Positions 53,306 through 62,700 are shown, numbered from the stretch's first letter. The stretch is 64,000 nt of DNA from VAZQ01 sp963744275 (GCA_963744275.1 CAVUSX010000024.1:248001-312000); one strand, 5' to 3'. Notes: generated from the letters alone by a model not told the origin. Translations and numbers: made by a program.

Positions 53306-56146
53306 ATGGCGGAGATCGACATCAAGCCCGGACTGCCCGAGGCGTTTCAGCGAGCGATGGCATGTCACCGGGCCGGCAATCTCGCAGAGGCTGAACGCCT
53401 TTACCGGCAAATCTGTGCCGCTGATCCCCAGCACGTCGACAGCCTCCATTTTCTCGGAGTGCTCGCCGGGCAGACGGGCCGCAATGATCTCGCGATTGAC
53501 TTGATTGGGCGGGCTTTGGCCCTCAGGCCGGACTTTGCCGAGGCGCGTTACAACCTCGGCAACATTCTCGCCATGGAGAGCAGGCTCGATCAAGCTGCGG
53601 CGCAGTACAATCGGGTGCTGGCTCTCAGGCCGGATTTCGCCGAGGCGCACAACAGCCTCGGCACCGTCCTCTTGGACCAGGGAAAGCCCGTGCAGGCGAT
53701 GGCCTGCTTTGAGCGCGCGCTGGCGCTCAAGCCCGACTTGGCCGAGGCGCACTACAATCAAGCCATTGCCCTCACGAAGGCGAACAGGCTGGACGATGCG
53801 GTGACGCGCTATGAGCGGGCGCTGGCGCTCAAGCCGGATTTCGTCGCGGCGCACTACAACCTCGGCGACATTCTCGCAATGGAGGGCAGGCTCGATCAAG
53901 CTGCGGCGCAGTACAATAGGGCGCTGGCGCTCAGGCCGGATTTCGCCGAGGCGCACAATAGCCTCGGCACCGTCCTCTCGGACCAAGGCAAACCCGTGGA
54001 AGCGATGGCCTGCTTTGAGCGGGCGCTCGCCCTCAAGCCCGACTTCGCCGAGGCTCACTACAATCAAGCCATTGCCCTCACGAAGGAGAATAGGCTGGAC
54101 GATGCGGTGACGCGGTATGAGCGGGCGCTGGCGCTCAAACCGGACCATTCCGGGGCCCACTGCAATCTCGGCAATGTTCTGGCGAAGCAAGGCCGGCTCG
54201 ATGATGCGGTGATGCGGTACCGGCAGGCACTGGCGCTCGAGCCGGATTTCGCCGAGGCGCACAATGGGCTTGGCGCCGCGCTCTCGGTCCGCGGCGAAGC
54301 CATGGCGGCGATGGCCTGCTTTGAGCGGGCGCTGGCGCTCAGGCCGGACTTCGCCGACGCGCACTACAATCTCGGCAACGCGCTGCAAGCATTCGGCCGG
54401 TGGGACGAGGCCCGCGCGGCCTGTCGGCGCGCCCTCGTCCACAATCCGGATCTGCTCAAGGCGATCGGCACTCTGGTCGTCTTGTCGCTGGCCGAAGGCA
54501 ATATTGCGGAGGCGCTCGATCTGGCCCGACGTGCGCTCGCCGCCAACGAAACGCCCGAGACGAAATCCCTGCTCGCTTCGTGCCTGCGCTTTCCGCTTGT
54601 GCATCCCGGCATGGATGACCTGCGCGATCAGCTGGTGCGGGCACTATCGGAACCGTGGGCTCGGCCGTCCGATCTTGCGGCCGCCGGCGCTCGCTTCCTG
54701 GCGCTCGACGATGTGATCCGGGACGGCATGGAGCGCGCCGCAAAGGTGAGGTCGAGCCTGTTGCGGGCCGAGGCGTTGGTCGGATTCTCCGGCCTCGCAG
54801 CGTTCGCCGAGGACCGCCTGCTGCGGGCGCTGCTGGAATCCACGCCGATTTGCGAGGTCGCGCTCGAGCGGTTTGCGACCGGGCTTCGTCTCGCCCTGCT
54901 GGCCGCCGCAGGGGTTGTCGCAGACAGCGCGGTCGCGGAGCCGGTCCTGGGCTTGTGCTGCGCACTCGCACGCCAGTGCTTCATCAACAATTACGTGTTC
55001 GCCCGGTCCGATGCGGAGATCGAGCGCACGCTGGCGCTGCGCGACGCCCTGGTCGCCGCGCTCGCGTCGGGAGCCGACATTCCGGTGCTTTCGCTCGTGG
55101 CCGTCGCGGCCTATGTTCCGCTCCACACCCTGCCGGGCGCCGAGTCCCTGCTCGATCGGCCCTGGCCGGGCGCCGTGGCTGCCCTGCTGGCGCAGCAGGT
55201 CCGCGCACCGCTCGAGGAGCGACGATTGCGCGCTTCGATCCCGGCCCTGACCGCGATCGAGGACGGCGTGTCGGTGCAGGTCCGCGGCCAATACGAGGAG
55301 GACCCCTACCCTCAATGGGTCAAGACTGTGGCCACGGGCAAGCCGGAGACCGCCGAAGCATTCATGCGCAACAAGTTCCCGCACGCGCCATTCATCGCGC
55401 TCGGCCACAATGATGGCGTTGACATACTGGTGGCGGGCTGCGGCACCGGTCAGCATCCGATCGAGACGACACAGCGATTCGAGGCGGCACGGGTGCTCGC
55501 CGTCGACCTCAGCCTGACCAGCCTGTGCTACGCATGCCGGCAGACGCGGGCGCTCGGCCTGAACACCATCCAATACGCTCAAGCCGATATCATGAAGCTG
55601 CCGTCGACCGGCCGGATGTTCGACGTCATCGAGACGAGTGGCGTGCTGCACCATCTTGCCGATCCGTTTGCCGGCTGGCGCGCGCTGCTCTCGATGCTGC
55701 GGCCCGGCGGCATCATGCTGCTCGGCCTCTACAGCGAGATGGCGCGGCGCGACATCGTGGCGGCGCGCGATTTCATCGCGCAGCGCGGTTACCAGCCGAC
55801 CGCGGATGATATCCGCCGGTGCCGGCAGGAGCTGCTCGAATGCGCAGACGGCACGCCGCTCAAGAACGTGACCCAGAACGGGGATTTCTTCAGCGTCAGC
55901 GGATGCCGCGACCTCCTATTCCACACCCAGGAGCATCGCTTGAGCCTGCCCGAGATCGCCTCGTTCATCGCCGCGAGCAATCTGCAATTTCTCGGCTTCG
56001 AGCTCGATCCGCACACCCGCCGGAGCTACGGGCGACGGTTCCCCGGTGACATTGCCATGACGGTTCTGGAGCAATGGCATCTGTACGAGACCGACAATCC
56101 GCGCACCTTCATCAACATGTACCAATTCTGGGTGCAGAAGAGATAG
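53306..56146 (+). CDS. TPR-repeat protein with C-terminal SAM-dependent methyltransferase domain
   Basis: The start is set at the ATG at 53306 (MAEIDIKPGLPEAFQRAMAC). Residues about 10-390 are eleven or so TPR units of 34 residues, many nearly identical (ALALRPDFAEAHNSLGTVLS, ACFERALALKPDFAEAHYNQ). A helical middle follows, then a class I methyltransferase near residues 700-820: DILVAGCGTGQHPIETTQRF (motif I), VLAVDLSLTSLCYACRQ and FDVIETSGVLHHLADPFAGW. 946 residues. A 306-bp higher-order repeat covers three TPRs. Such fusions often modify glycans or peptides; the target is unknown. Confidence 0.85.
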   Translation: MAEIDIKPGLPEAFQRAMACHRAGNLAEAERLYRQICAADPQHVDSLHFLGVLAGQTGRNDLAIDLIGRALALRPDFAEARYNLGNILAMESRLDQAAAQYNRVLALRPDFAEAHNSLGTVLLDQGKPVQAMACFERALALKPDLAEAHYNQAIALTKANRLDDAVTRYERALALKPDFVAAHYNLGDILAMEGRLDQAAAQYNRALALRPDFAEAHNSLGTVLSDQGKPVEAMACFERALALKPDFAEAHYNQAIALTKENRLDDAVTRYERALALKPDHSGAHCNLGNVLAKQGRLDDAVMRYRQALALEPDFAEAHNGLGAALSVRGEAMAAMACFERALALRPDFADAHYNLGNALQAFGRWDEARAACRRALVHNPDLLKAIGTLVVLSLAEGNIAEALDLARRALAANETPETKSLLASCLRFPLVHPGMDDLRDQLVRALSEPWARPSDLAAAGARFLALDDVIRDGMERAAKVRSSLLRAEALVGFSGLAAFAEDRLLRALLESTPICEVALERFATGLRLALLAAAGVVADSAVAEPVLGLCCALARQCFINNYVFARSDAEIERTLALRDALVAALASGADIPVLSLVAVAAYVPLHTLPGAESLLDRPWPGAVAALLAQQVRAPLEERRLRASIPALTAIEDGVSVQVRGQYEEDPYPQWVKTVATGKPETAEAFMRNKFPHAPFIALGHNDGVDILVAGCGTGQHPIETTQRFEAARVLAVDLSLTSLCYACRQTRALGLNTIQYAQADIMKLPSTGRMFDVIETSGVLHHLADPFAGWRALLSMLRPGGIMLLGLYSEMARRDIVAARDFIAQRGYQPTADDIRRCRQELLECADGTPLKNVTQNGDFFSVSGCRDLLFHTQEHRLSLPEIASFIAASNLQFLGFELDPHTRRSYGRRFPGDIAMTVLEQWHLYETDNPRTFINMYQFWVQKR
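53545..54156 (+). repeat. Higher-order 306-bp repeat within the TPR gene
   Basis: Sequence from about 53545-53850 is repeated at about 53851-54156 with few changes; for example the bases at 53641 and 53947 begin the same run. 306 bp equals three 34-residue TPRs, so the duplication keeps the frame and the superhelix. Confidence 0.75.
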
Positions 56147-56309
56147 CTCAGCCCGAGCTTTACCGAGCCTGACCGGTTGCGGGCATCGGCGGTCCTTTTT
56201 TTTGATGCACAAGAGGCCCCTTTTTGACGATATGGTAGGCTGTGCCCTTATCGGAGGGTGGCCGATTGGACCACGTGACCTCGTTACGAAAATCGCCCGG
56301 GAGGATTCG

Positions 56310-57813
56310 ATGACCAGTGCCCACGAAAATCAGCAAGGCCGGCGAACGTTTCTCAAGCAGATGGCGAGCGTGGCCGGCAGCGCGCCGCTCGTGCCGGCGC
56401 TGTTCGGCGCGACTGCGGCATCGGCCCAGACCGAGCCGGCCAAGCCCAAGGAACCGAGCGCGCACGAGACCGAGCGGCTCGCCGCCTATGCGGCCGGGAT
56501 GCGCTACGAGGACCTGCCGCCGGCGGTGCTGCAGCGCGCCAAGGAATGCATCATCGATGCGGTCGCAACCATCAGCTTCGGCGCCGAGCTGCCGTGGAGC
56601 AAGATGATCATCGCCTATGCGCAGCGCTACGGCAGCGGCGGCGAGGCCAAGAGCGCGATCCTGGGCACCGGCGGGCTCAAGCTCAACGCGCCGGCGGCCG
56701 CGCTGGCCAACGGCGCCTTGGGCCATGCCTTCGAGCTCGACGCCACCACCGAGCCGAACAGCGGCACGCATCCCTCGGCGACGCTGTTCACCTCCTCGCT
56801 TGCCGTCGCGCAGGAACGCGGTCTCGGCGGCCGCGACCTCGTCACCGCATTCGTGGCCGGCGGCGAGGCCATGTACCGGATCGGATTTGCCACCAAGCAC
56901 AGCAACGAGACCCGCGGCTTTCATGCGCCCGGCACCACCGGCCCGTTCGGAGCGGCCGTCGCGGTGGCCCGCCTGCGGCAGTTCGATGCCGCCACGATGA
57001 CCAACACGCTCGGCATCGCCGGCTCGCTCGCCTGCGGCCTCCTGGAATTCGTCAGCGCCGGCAACGGCGCCATGGTCAAGCGCCTCCACCTGGGCCGCGC
57101 GGCCGAAAGCGGCGTGCTGGCGGCAACGCTCGCGGGCGAAGGTTTCACCGGGCCTTCCACCGTGCTGGAGGGCGAGTTCGGCTTCCTGCGGGTCTATTGC
57201 AACGAGTGGGACCTTTCGGCCCTGACCCGCGGGTTCGGCACGGAGTACTGACACCAAGAACATCGTGATGAAGCGCTATGCCTGCCACATGACGGCGCAA
57301 AACCCCGTCGAGGCGACGCAGGATTTGCGCGAGCAGCACAAGTTCTCGCCCGCCGATATCGCCTCGATCGTCATTGCCGGTGACGAGCGCGTGGCCACGC
57401 GCAACAACATCCCGGCGCCCGATGACAAGATGATGGCTCAGTATTCGGTCCCCTTCAGCGTCGCGCTCTCGTTCTATCGCGACGCGCGCGATCCGCGCTC
57501 GTTCAATGACGACGCCGTGATCCACGATCCGGCCATCCTCGATCTGGCGTCGCGGATCAAGCTCATCCGGGCAGTCGACCAGGGCCGCCAGGATACGACC
57601 GCCACCGTCACCATCCGGCTCAAGGACGGGCGCGAGATCTCGCAGAAGGTCTCCAGCTTCAAGGGAACCCCGGAGCATCCCCTCGATCAGGCCGAGATCA
57701 AGGAGAAGTTCATGCTGATGACCGGCAATCGCGATCGCGCCAAGATGGAGGCCATGTTCGAGCGCCTGCAGCATATCGAGACCGAGAAGACGCTGGATTG
57801 GCTCGCCGTCTGA
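56310..57813 (+). CDS. Tat-exported MmgE/PrpD family protein (one frameshift)
   Basis: ATG at 56310 follows GGGAGG. The N-terminus has a twin-arginine signal (GRRTFLKQMASVAGSAPLVP), unusual for the mainly cytoplasmic MmgE/PrpD family (2-methylcitrate dehydratase, iminodisuccinate epimerase, cis-aconitate decarboxylase). Family motifs are ALANGALGHAFELDATTEPN and GFHAPGTTGPFGAAVAVARL. The frame breaks at a TGA at 57250; dropping one T gives EYDTKNIVMKRYACHMTAQN and runs to 57813. Restored length is about 500 residues. Neighbours are a tctC remnant and ubiD, suggesting a carboxylic acid catabolic locus. Confidence 0.82.
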
Positions 57814-57820
57814 CGCAGAG

Positions 57821-57844
57821 GTCGCCAAGCTGGCCGAGCATTGA
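57821..57844 (+). pseudogene. Remnant 3' end of a second tctC gene
   Basis: Eight codons (VAKLAEH and stop) plus the following 26 bases repeat the end of the tctC gene at 53045-53097 with a 3-bp gap and few changes. Nothing else of the gene is present: it starts 7 bp after the prpD stop. It looks like the scar of a deleted or recombined copy. Confidence 0.65.
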
Positions 57845-57917
57845 AATATCGCGCGTCTCTTGACGCGCCCGTACAAATCAGTGGATTCTCGAAATTGAAA
57901 CTCACGAAGTGTGGGTC

Positions 57918-58026
57918 GTAGGGCGCAATCGCTTTATTGCGCCGCTTGGCGCCGCCGCTCGCGCCTGAACCTAAGGTATGGCGGCGGGGCGGGGCCGATT
58001 GGCGCAATAAAGCGATTGCGCCCTAC
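57918..58026. repeat. REP-like palindrome with 26-bp perfect arms
   Basis: The 26 bases at 57918-57943 and 58001-58026 are exact reverse complements (outer ends GTAGGGCGCAAT and ATTGCGCCCTAC) around a 57-bp GC-rich centre. Such elements lie between convergent genes in Rhizobiales genomes; here between prpD (plus) and ubiD (minus). The rest of the gap 57845-58175 holds no gene. Confidence 0.8.
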
Positions 58027-58175
58027 AAGTGCGCGCAAATTCGCGGCCGATGCTGGCACTGCATATTGTTGTTCTTTACAATGGGAAGTGCTCGCCCGGA
58101 ATCGACGGAAAACCGCCTAAGCGATTGTCGGATATGTGGTTTTGCGCGAAATTCCGCGACCAGGCCGCGGCATTG

Positions 58176-59661
58176 TTATTTGACCAGATCGTCCAGAAAC
58201 CTCACCTTGCCGGCCCACTTGCGCGCGACCTCGGCCGCATAGGCGGGATCGACCTTGTTGACCTTGGGGAACTGATCCTTCCAGGCATAGGGCCGCACCG
58301 CATAGATGATGATGCGGCTGTTGGTGAGATCGCCGTTGGCGCGGCGCTCCGGCAGCAGCATGGGATCGATGTAGCCGGTCCACACGCCGTCGATGATGTC
58401 GGTCGCGGTCTTGGGGTCCCAGCGCGTCGCCACCGCCCACATCACCTCGGCCGGATTGGTGATGTCGATGTCGTCGTCGACGATGATGATGATGCGCCCG
58501 AGATAAGTGCTGGAGCCGCAGCCGGCCGCCACCAGCCCGGCCATCTTGGCGTGACCGGCATGCATCTGCTCGATCGCGATGACGTTGATGAAGCGCGCGC
58601 CGCCGCCCGGCAGCTTCCAGACGCCCTTGATGCCCGGCACTCCGGCCGCCTCGAGATCGTCCCAGAGCGAGGCCGCGCGCAGGAGCGCCGAGCCGGCGGT
58701 GCCGAAATAGGTGCCCGGATAGATCGGCCGCGCCGGCGGCTGCGCCACCTGGATCGGATCGTTGCGGTGATAGATCGCCTTGACCTGCAGCACCGGCTCG
58801 GGCCCGCACGCGGCGTAGTAGCCCGGCCATTCGCCGAACGGGCCCTCGACCATCGAGAGCTCTTCCGGCGAGGGCATGAAGCCCTCGTAGACGATCTCGG
58901 CGTCGTTGGGGAACGGCAGCCCGGTGACGCGGCCTTGCACCACCTTGATGGCGCGCCCGATGCGGCCGCCGGCGGTGTCGAACTCGCAGACGTTCTCGGG
59001 CTGGGTCGAGGCCGCGGCTGCGCCCAGCGCCGGCGCCTGGCCGACCGTCACCACCATCGGGCAATGCTGGCCGCGCGCCCACCATTTCTTGCGGATCGTG
59101 TCGGCATGCTTGCCGGGCTCGATGAAGATGCTGAGCGTCTTGCCGTCGCGCACCGACACCCGGTAGGTGCCGGCATTGACCCAGTCGCTGTCCGGATCCT
59201 TGGCGATCACCATGCATTCGGTGCCGATATAGGAGCCGCCGTCCTCCCCGTGCCATTTGGGGGCCGGGAACGCGAAAATGTCGACCTGATTGTCCATCAG
59301 CACGTTCTCGAGCACCGGCCCGCTCGCCACCACCTCGTGCGGGATCGGCTCGGAATTCTTGCGGCGATGCTTGCGATAGGCCTGCACCAGCTCGAGCCCG
59401 AACCCTTCGTTGAGCACCTTGGAGGAGCGCACATTGACCGCCACCCGGTAGTCGTCCGGGAAGCCCTTGATCTTGCGGAACAAGAGGATGGGCGGGATCG
59501 CCTTCTGCAGGCTGAGCTCGTAGAGCGCGCCCATCTCGAGATGCGGATCGGCGCCCTCGATCACCTCGATCTCGCCGATCGCCTCGCGCGACCTCCAGGC
59601 ACTTGCGCAGATCGGCCTGCGCCGCGAGGCGGGTCGCCGGGTCGACGGACTTGCTCACCAT
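58176..59661 (-). CDS. UbiD-family prFMN-dependent decarboxylase (one frameshift)
   Basis: UbiD enzymes use prenylated FMN to decarboxylate or carboxylate unsaturated and aromatic acids. The ATG at 59661 gives MVSKSVDPATRLAAQADLRK; the frame then shifts at 59583-59591, and removing one base gives EVAEAIGEIEVIEGADPHLE. Motifs are NAGTYRVSVRDG (catalytic Arg), EIVYEGFMPSPEEL and VEGPFGEWPGYYA (the conserved Glu). Cofactor-side GGGARFINVIAIEQMHAGHA is also present. Restored length is about 494 residues. No UbiX is seen in the window. Substrate unknown; the TctC and PrpD neighbours suggest a di- or tricarboxylate route. Confidence 0.88.
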
Positions 59662-60098
59662 GGGGGATCCGTTTGTCTTGCAGGGCTTGCCGCCGCCCGT
59701 GCGGGCGCCGGCTGGGCCAGGGCCCGCGTCGAGGACGCCGCGTTCTGCGCTGGATGCCGCAAAACCGCGAACGTTGCAACCGCCGGCCGTCCGCTCCTCC
59801 AGCCTCGAGTTCCTCGCCCTCGCCCGGTGGCGATAACGCTCCCGCGCGATCTCCGCGACCGGTCGCTGGCGGTTTCACAGATCGCGAGGCCGGAGACAGG
59901 AGGTCCGCGCAAGCCCCCCGCACCTTCTTTGACCTGTAATCATTTACCGCCGTCGCAAAGTAAGCGTGATCACGGACCTGGATTATCGAATTTGTGACGC
60001 ATTGCGACCCGATTTGCCGAACAGATTCGGGCATCGACGAATCCAAATGGGGCTGAGGCAGAGAGATCACCGCCACGATCAATCAATGGAGGGAACTC
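59662..60098. other. Intergenic region between ubiD and the plus-strand gene at 60099
   Basis: About 440 bp with no recognised gene or RNA. It should contain the ubiD promoter and that of the divergent gene; the site GGAGGGAACTC just before 60099 is the only clear signal. Confidence 0.45.
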
Positions 60099-60929
60099 AT
60101 GCCAGATCGAAACGACGCGCATCGAATTGGCTCCATCATGGGGTCTGCGGCGCTTCGCGCTACGGCGCTATCCGCGGCAGCGATTTGCGCGATGTTGTCC
60201 ATCGTGGTTCTGCCGAATAATCCGGCGCGCGCAGCCGGCGATTGTTTGGCGGCTCCAAACTCGCAACCGCCGCCAGGAAGTCACTGGTACTACCGATCCG
60301 ATCGCGCCAAGCAACGGCACTGCTGGTATCTGGGTCCTGAGGGCGAGAGGGTGAGCCACGCCAAGCCCGACACGCAGCCGGCGGCAAAGCCGGTGGCATC
60401 TGCATCGGCGCAGCCGTCACTCCCCGCACCGCGCCCCGAAACCGCGGCGGATCCGACCCAGGCACTCCTCCAAGGCATCACCTATGGATCGCCGCTCGAG
60501 GCAACCCCCTCCGTCGCGCAACGGCCGGACCATCAGGCGGCCGAGGCCGCCGATCGTGAGCCGAGCGAAACTAACACGGTCCAATACGTCGACACGCAGG
60601 ACGAGGTGGCACCTCCTGCCGAGGTTGCGGCGAGCGACGCGATGACAACGCCGATGCGCGTGTTGCTGCTGTTCGTGTGCGCAGTGGCGATCGCCGGCTT
60701 CCTCCAATACGCGATCCTCAGGGCCGTGGTCGTGCGGCGGCGGCAACTCTCGCTCGAGCGTGGGCGCGCCAAACTGAGCGTCAGCCGCTTGCGCGCGCGC
60801 ATGCCGCCGGCTGTTGCCGGGTCGCGCCCGAATGGCCTCGAACCCGCCCCGGCCGATCCAACCGATCCCCGCGACATCGAAGAAGGATTTCGACAAATTC
60901 TGCGGGCCGTGGAGCGCCGCGCGGCATGA
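60099..60929 (+). CDS. Membrane-anchored periplasmic protein with a conserved Cys/Trp N-terminal motif
   Basis: ATG at 60099 follows GGAGGGAACTC. The signal-like segment ends PARAAG, then CLAAPNSQPPPGSHWYYRSD and RAKQRHCWYLGPEGERV, a motif found in many bradyrhizobial proteins (two Cys, HWYYR). A low-complexity Pro/Ala linker follows, then a transmembrane helix (MRVLLLFVCAVAIAGFLQYA, near residue 190) and a basic cytoplasmic tail with RDIEEGFRQILRAVERR. 276 residues. Function unknown. Confidence 0.7.
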   Translation: MPDRNDAHRIGSIMGSAALRATALSAAAICAMLSIVVLPNNPARAAGDCLAAPNSQPPPGSHWYYRSDRAKQRHCWYLGPEGERVSHAKPDTQPAAKPVASASAQPSLPAPRPETAADPTQALLQGITYGSPLEATPSVAQRPDHQAAEAADREPSETNTVQYVDTQDEVAPPAEVAASDAMTTPMRVLLLFVCAVAIAGFLQYAILRAVVVRRRQLSLERGRAKLSVSRLRARMPPAVAGSRPNGLEPAPADPTDPRDIEEGFRQILRAVERRAA

Positions 60930-61055
60930 GTGCGGTCGGATCAAAATCGAGAACCCGAAGCCACGGCTCGAACAGTATCGCTGACGGGCGCGATCGGAAC
61001 GGGGAGCTGCGAACAGGAGCGCAGTGTCGTTCGGCCATCGTTCGGCATCAACCTC

Positions 61056-61352
61056 TTAAGCAAGGAGGTCGAGTCGACGTTTGCTCGCCGTCGGATCGGA
61101 TACGGAATTGCTGTTTGACCTTGATTGGGATGCACTCTCCTGGTGCGTCTCAATTTGGATCTCGAGAGCATTTGGATTGATGATGCTTGCCGATGACGAC
61201 TGATCGGTCTGCGGCGGGGTCGGTCGCGGGCCTGATGAGCTGGCGGCGGAGAGCTCGCGCGTCCAGTTCTGATTCACTTGATAGAATGACCGGGTCCAGC
61301 TCCGCTGAACAGCCGACCAATTTATATCCTGCTGCCAGAATGACGTGCTCAC
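61056..61352 (-). CDS. Hypothetical protein, 98 residues, Ser/Gln-rich
   Basis: From GTG at 61352, preceded by GAGGGTGA, it reads MSTSFWQQDINWSAVQRSWT and RSFYQVNQNWTRELSAASSS, then a Ser/Pro/Gln-rich tail ending RRLDLLA. The aromatic first 35 residues look non-random. No family or membrane segment is seen. It is GC-poorer than its neighbours. Confidence 0.4.
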   Translation of the reverse strand: MSTSFWQQDINWSAVQRSWTRSFYQVNQNWTRELSAASSSGPRPTPPQTDQSSSASIINPNALEIQIETHQESASQSRSNSNSVSDPTASKRRLDLLA

Positions 61353-61739
61353 GGTGTCACCCTCGATCTGCTGTCGAATCCCTAATCAGCCCTACTTAAG
61401 GTTTTGTTGATGGCCCTCGCAGAAGTCCGGCGCATGCTTAATCCACGCCCGCGAAGAAGGACGGAGATTGTGGTCATGGCGCCTCGATCCTGCTCACCAA
61501 ACGAAGAGCCGCGGGCGGAAAGTGAGCACGCTCATCTATCAGCCGCGATAGACGGTACTCTGATCCGGCGCGCCCACGGTATGGCAGGTTCTCTCCAATC
61601 CGGGACCGACATCATTTCCCGCGTGCGGCGCGTGGACCCGGTACTAAAGTCCCGAGGCCGAAAGACGTTAAGCTGATATACATGACGCAGCCGCACCGAC
61701 AGAGTCCGCGAGGTGAAACCCGACAACGGAGGAATTGAC
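61353..61739. other. Gap before the small membrane protein, no gene recognised
   Basis: About 390 bp without a convincing coding frame on either strand. Base composition is less GC-rich than the core genes. The ribosome binding site GGAGG of the next gene is at its end. Confidence 0.4.
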
Positions 61740-61913
61740 ATGGCGCCGATCGCGAAAGAGCTCGTCGATTCGAAACCGGCATCGAAGAGCAGCAGACTCC
61801 GTGTCATTGTTGTCCTGCTCGGCATGGCGTGCACCGGAGCGCTCTTTGCATCGTTCCTGCTTCCGGCCGAGAGCATAGAGCCGGCGTCCGAGATGAGCCC
61901 GTTGGCGCGCTAG
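61740..61913 (+). CDS. Small single-pass membrane protein (57 residues)
   Basis: ATG at 61740 is preceded by GGAGG at the right distance. It has a charged head (MAPIAKELVDSKPASKSSRL), one helix (VIVVLLGMACTGALFASFLL) and a short acidic tail. No family recognised. Confidence 0.6.
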   Translation: MAPIAKELVDSKPASKSSRLRVIVVLLGMACTGALFASFLLPAESIEPASEMSPLAR

Positions 61914-62000
61914 CAGGCAGGGATGCGACCCCGCGCTCGAGCCGCGGGATTGATGAAGATTTGAATGAAATTGGCGCGGTTTGTTTAGCGGTAGATTTGG

Positions 62001-62106
62001 CGGTGTGGGCTACACAAGGTCCACCGCCTTTCTCCAAAGAAAGGCTCATGGCCCCGACCGCCTCCCCATCCCCCCGATGACCCCGGCGGTCGGGGTCATT
62101 TTCTTG
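62001..62106 (+). ncRNA. Candidate structured RNA ending in a terminator
   Basis: Three hairpins occur in series: GGCGGTG-type with CCACCGCC (62000-62027), GCCTTTC/GAAAGGC (62026-62045), and a large stem GGCCCCGACCGCC (62050-62062) with GGCGGTCGGGGTC (62085-62097), followed by ATTTTCTT. A shorter stem TGACCCC/GGGGTCA (62078-62098) would compete with the large one. No coding frame fits. It may be a small RNA, or the 3' end of the upstream gene's transcript. Confidence 0.35.
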
Positions 62107-62269
62107 AGCGGGAATCGGACCCGCGAACGCGAGCCGCCGGAATTGGCGCGGCAATCGCCCGGGCCATCTCTCGCGCGGAGCCGCCAGACCATCCGGGATC
62201 GTCCGCCGACTTGCGACCGGTCCCAGCGCCGCGGTGGCGTGGTCCGTCTCGGTCAGCTTGCGGATGCCC

Positions 62270-62346
62270 TGGCGGGAGCGACGGGACTCGAACCCGCGAC
62301 CTTCGGCGTGACAGGCCGACGCTCTAACCAACTGAGCTACGCCCCC
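62270..62346 (-). tRNA. tRNA-Asp (GUC)
   Basis: The minus strand folds as a full cloverleaf: acceptor GGGGGCG/CGCTCCC with one G-T pair, D arm GCTC/GAGC, anticodon stem TCGGC/GCCGA with loop CTGTCAC (anticodon GTC), and T arm with TTCGAGT. Discriminator G and an encoded CCA end the 77-nt gene. All invariant positions expected of tRNA-Asp are present. Confidence 0.96.
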
Positions 62347-62544
62347 TTTAAGGGAGTGCTGCGGGCTTAAATGTCGACCCCGTGCAAGTCAAGCCGCGAA
62401 GGCGTGGGCAGCGAGGCGGCGCTCGCCGGCCGCAACCCTCGAGCGCACCGGGCGGGCACGTCCGGCCGGGGTCGCGGGACGGTCCGGGCTTTCAAGAAAC
62501 GCCCTTGCGACGGGCGATTTTGCCGCTCTGACGTGCCCGAAAGT

Positions 62545-62606
62545 GAAAAAACCCGCATTTTTCGGTAACAACTTGCGTACCACCCCGAAAAAGCCCGCAT
62601 TTTTCG
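62545..62606. repeat. Two AT-rich palindromic direct repeats upstream of the HU gene
   Basis: GAAAAAACCCGCATTTTTCGG at 62545-62565 (one base over 20, given as ends GAAAAA and TTTTTCGG) and GAAAAAGCCCGCATTTTTCG at 62587-62606 are near-identical, 42 bp apart, each an inverted GAAAAA/TTTTTC pair around CCCGCA. They lie 95-156 bp before the HU start; the gap 62347-62700 holds no other feature. Confidence 0.6.
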
Positions 62607-62700
62607 CCAGGAAGTCATGGTCAGACCCCATCCGAATCGTCTAATGCGGCGCGTGTGAGAAGTGGTCTTGGGCCACTTGCGGCAACCAGGAGGGCCAGCC

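Noticed and set aside
61981..62106. Structured region considered as tmRNA, 6S RNA or SRP RNA
   Set aside because: No recognisable conserved core of those RNAs, and the length is too short.
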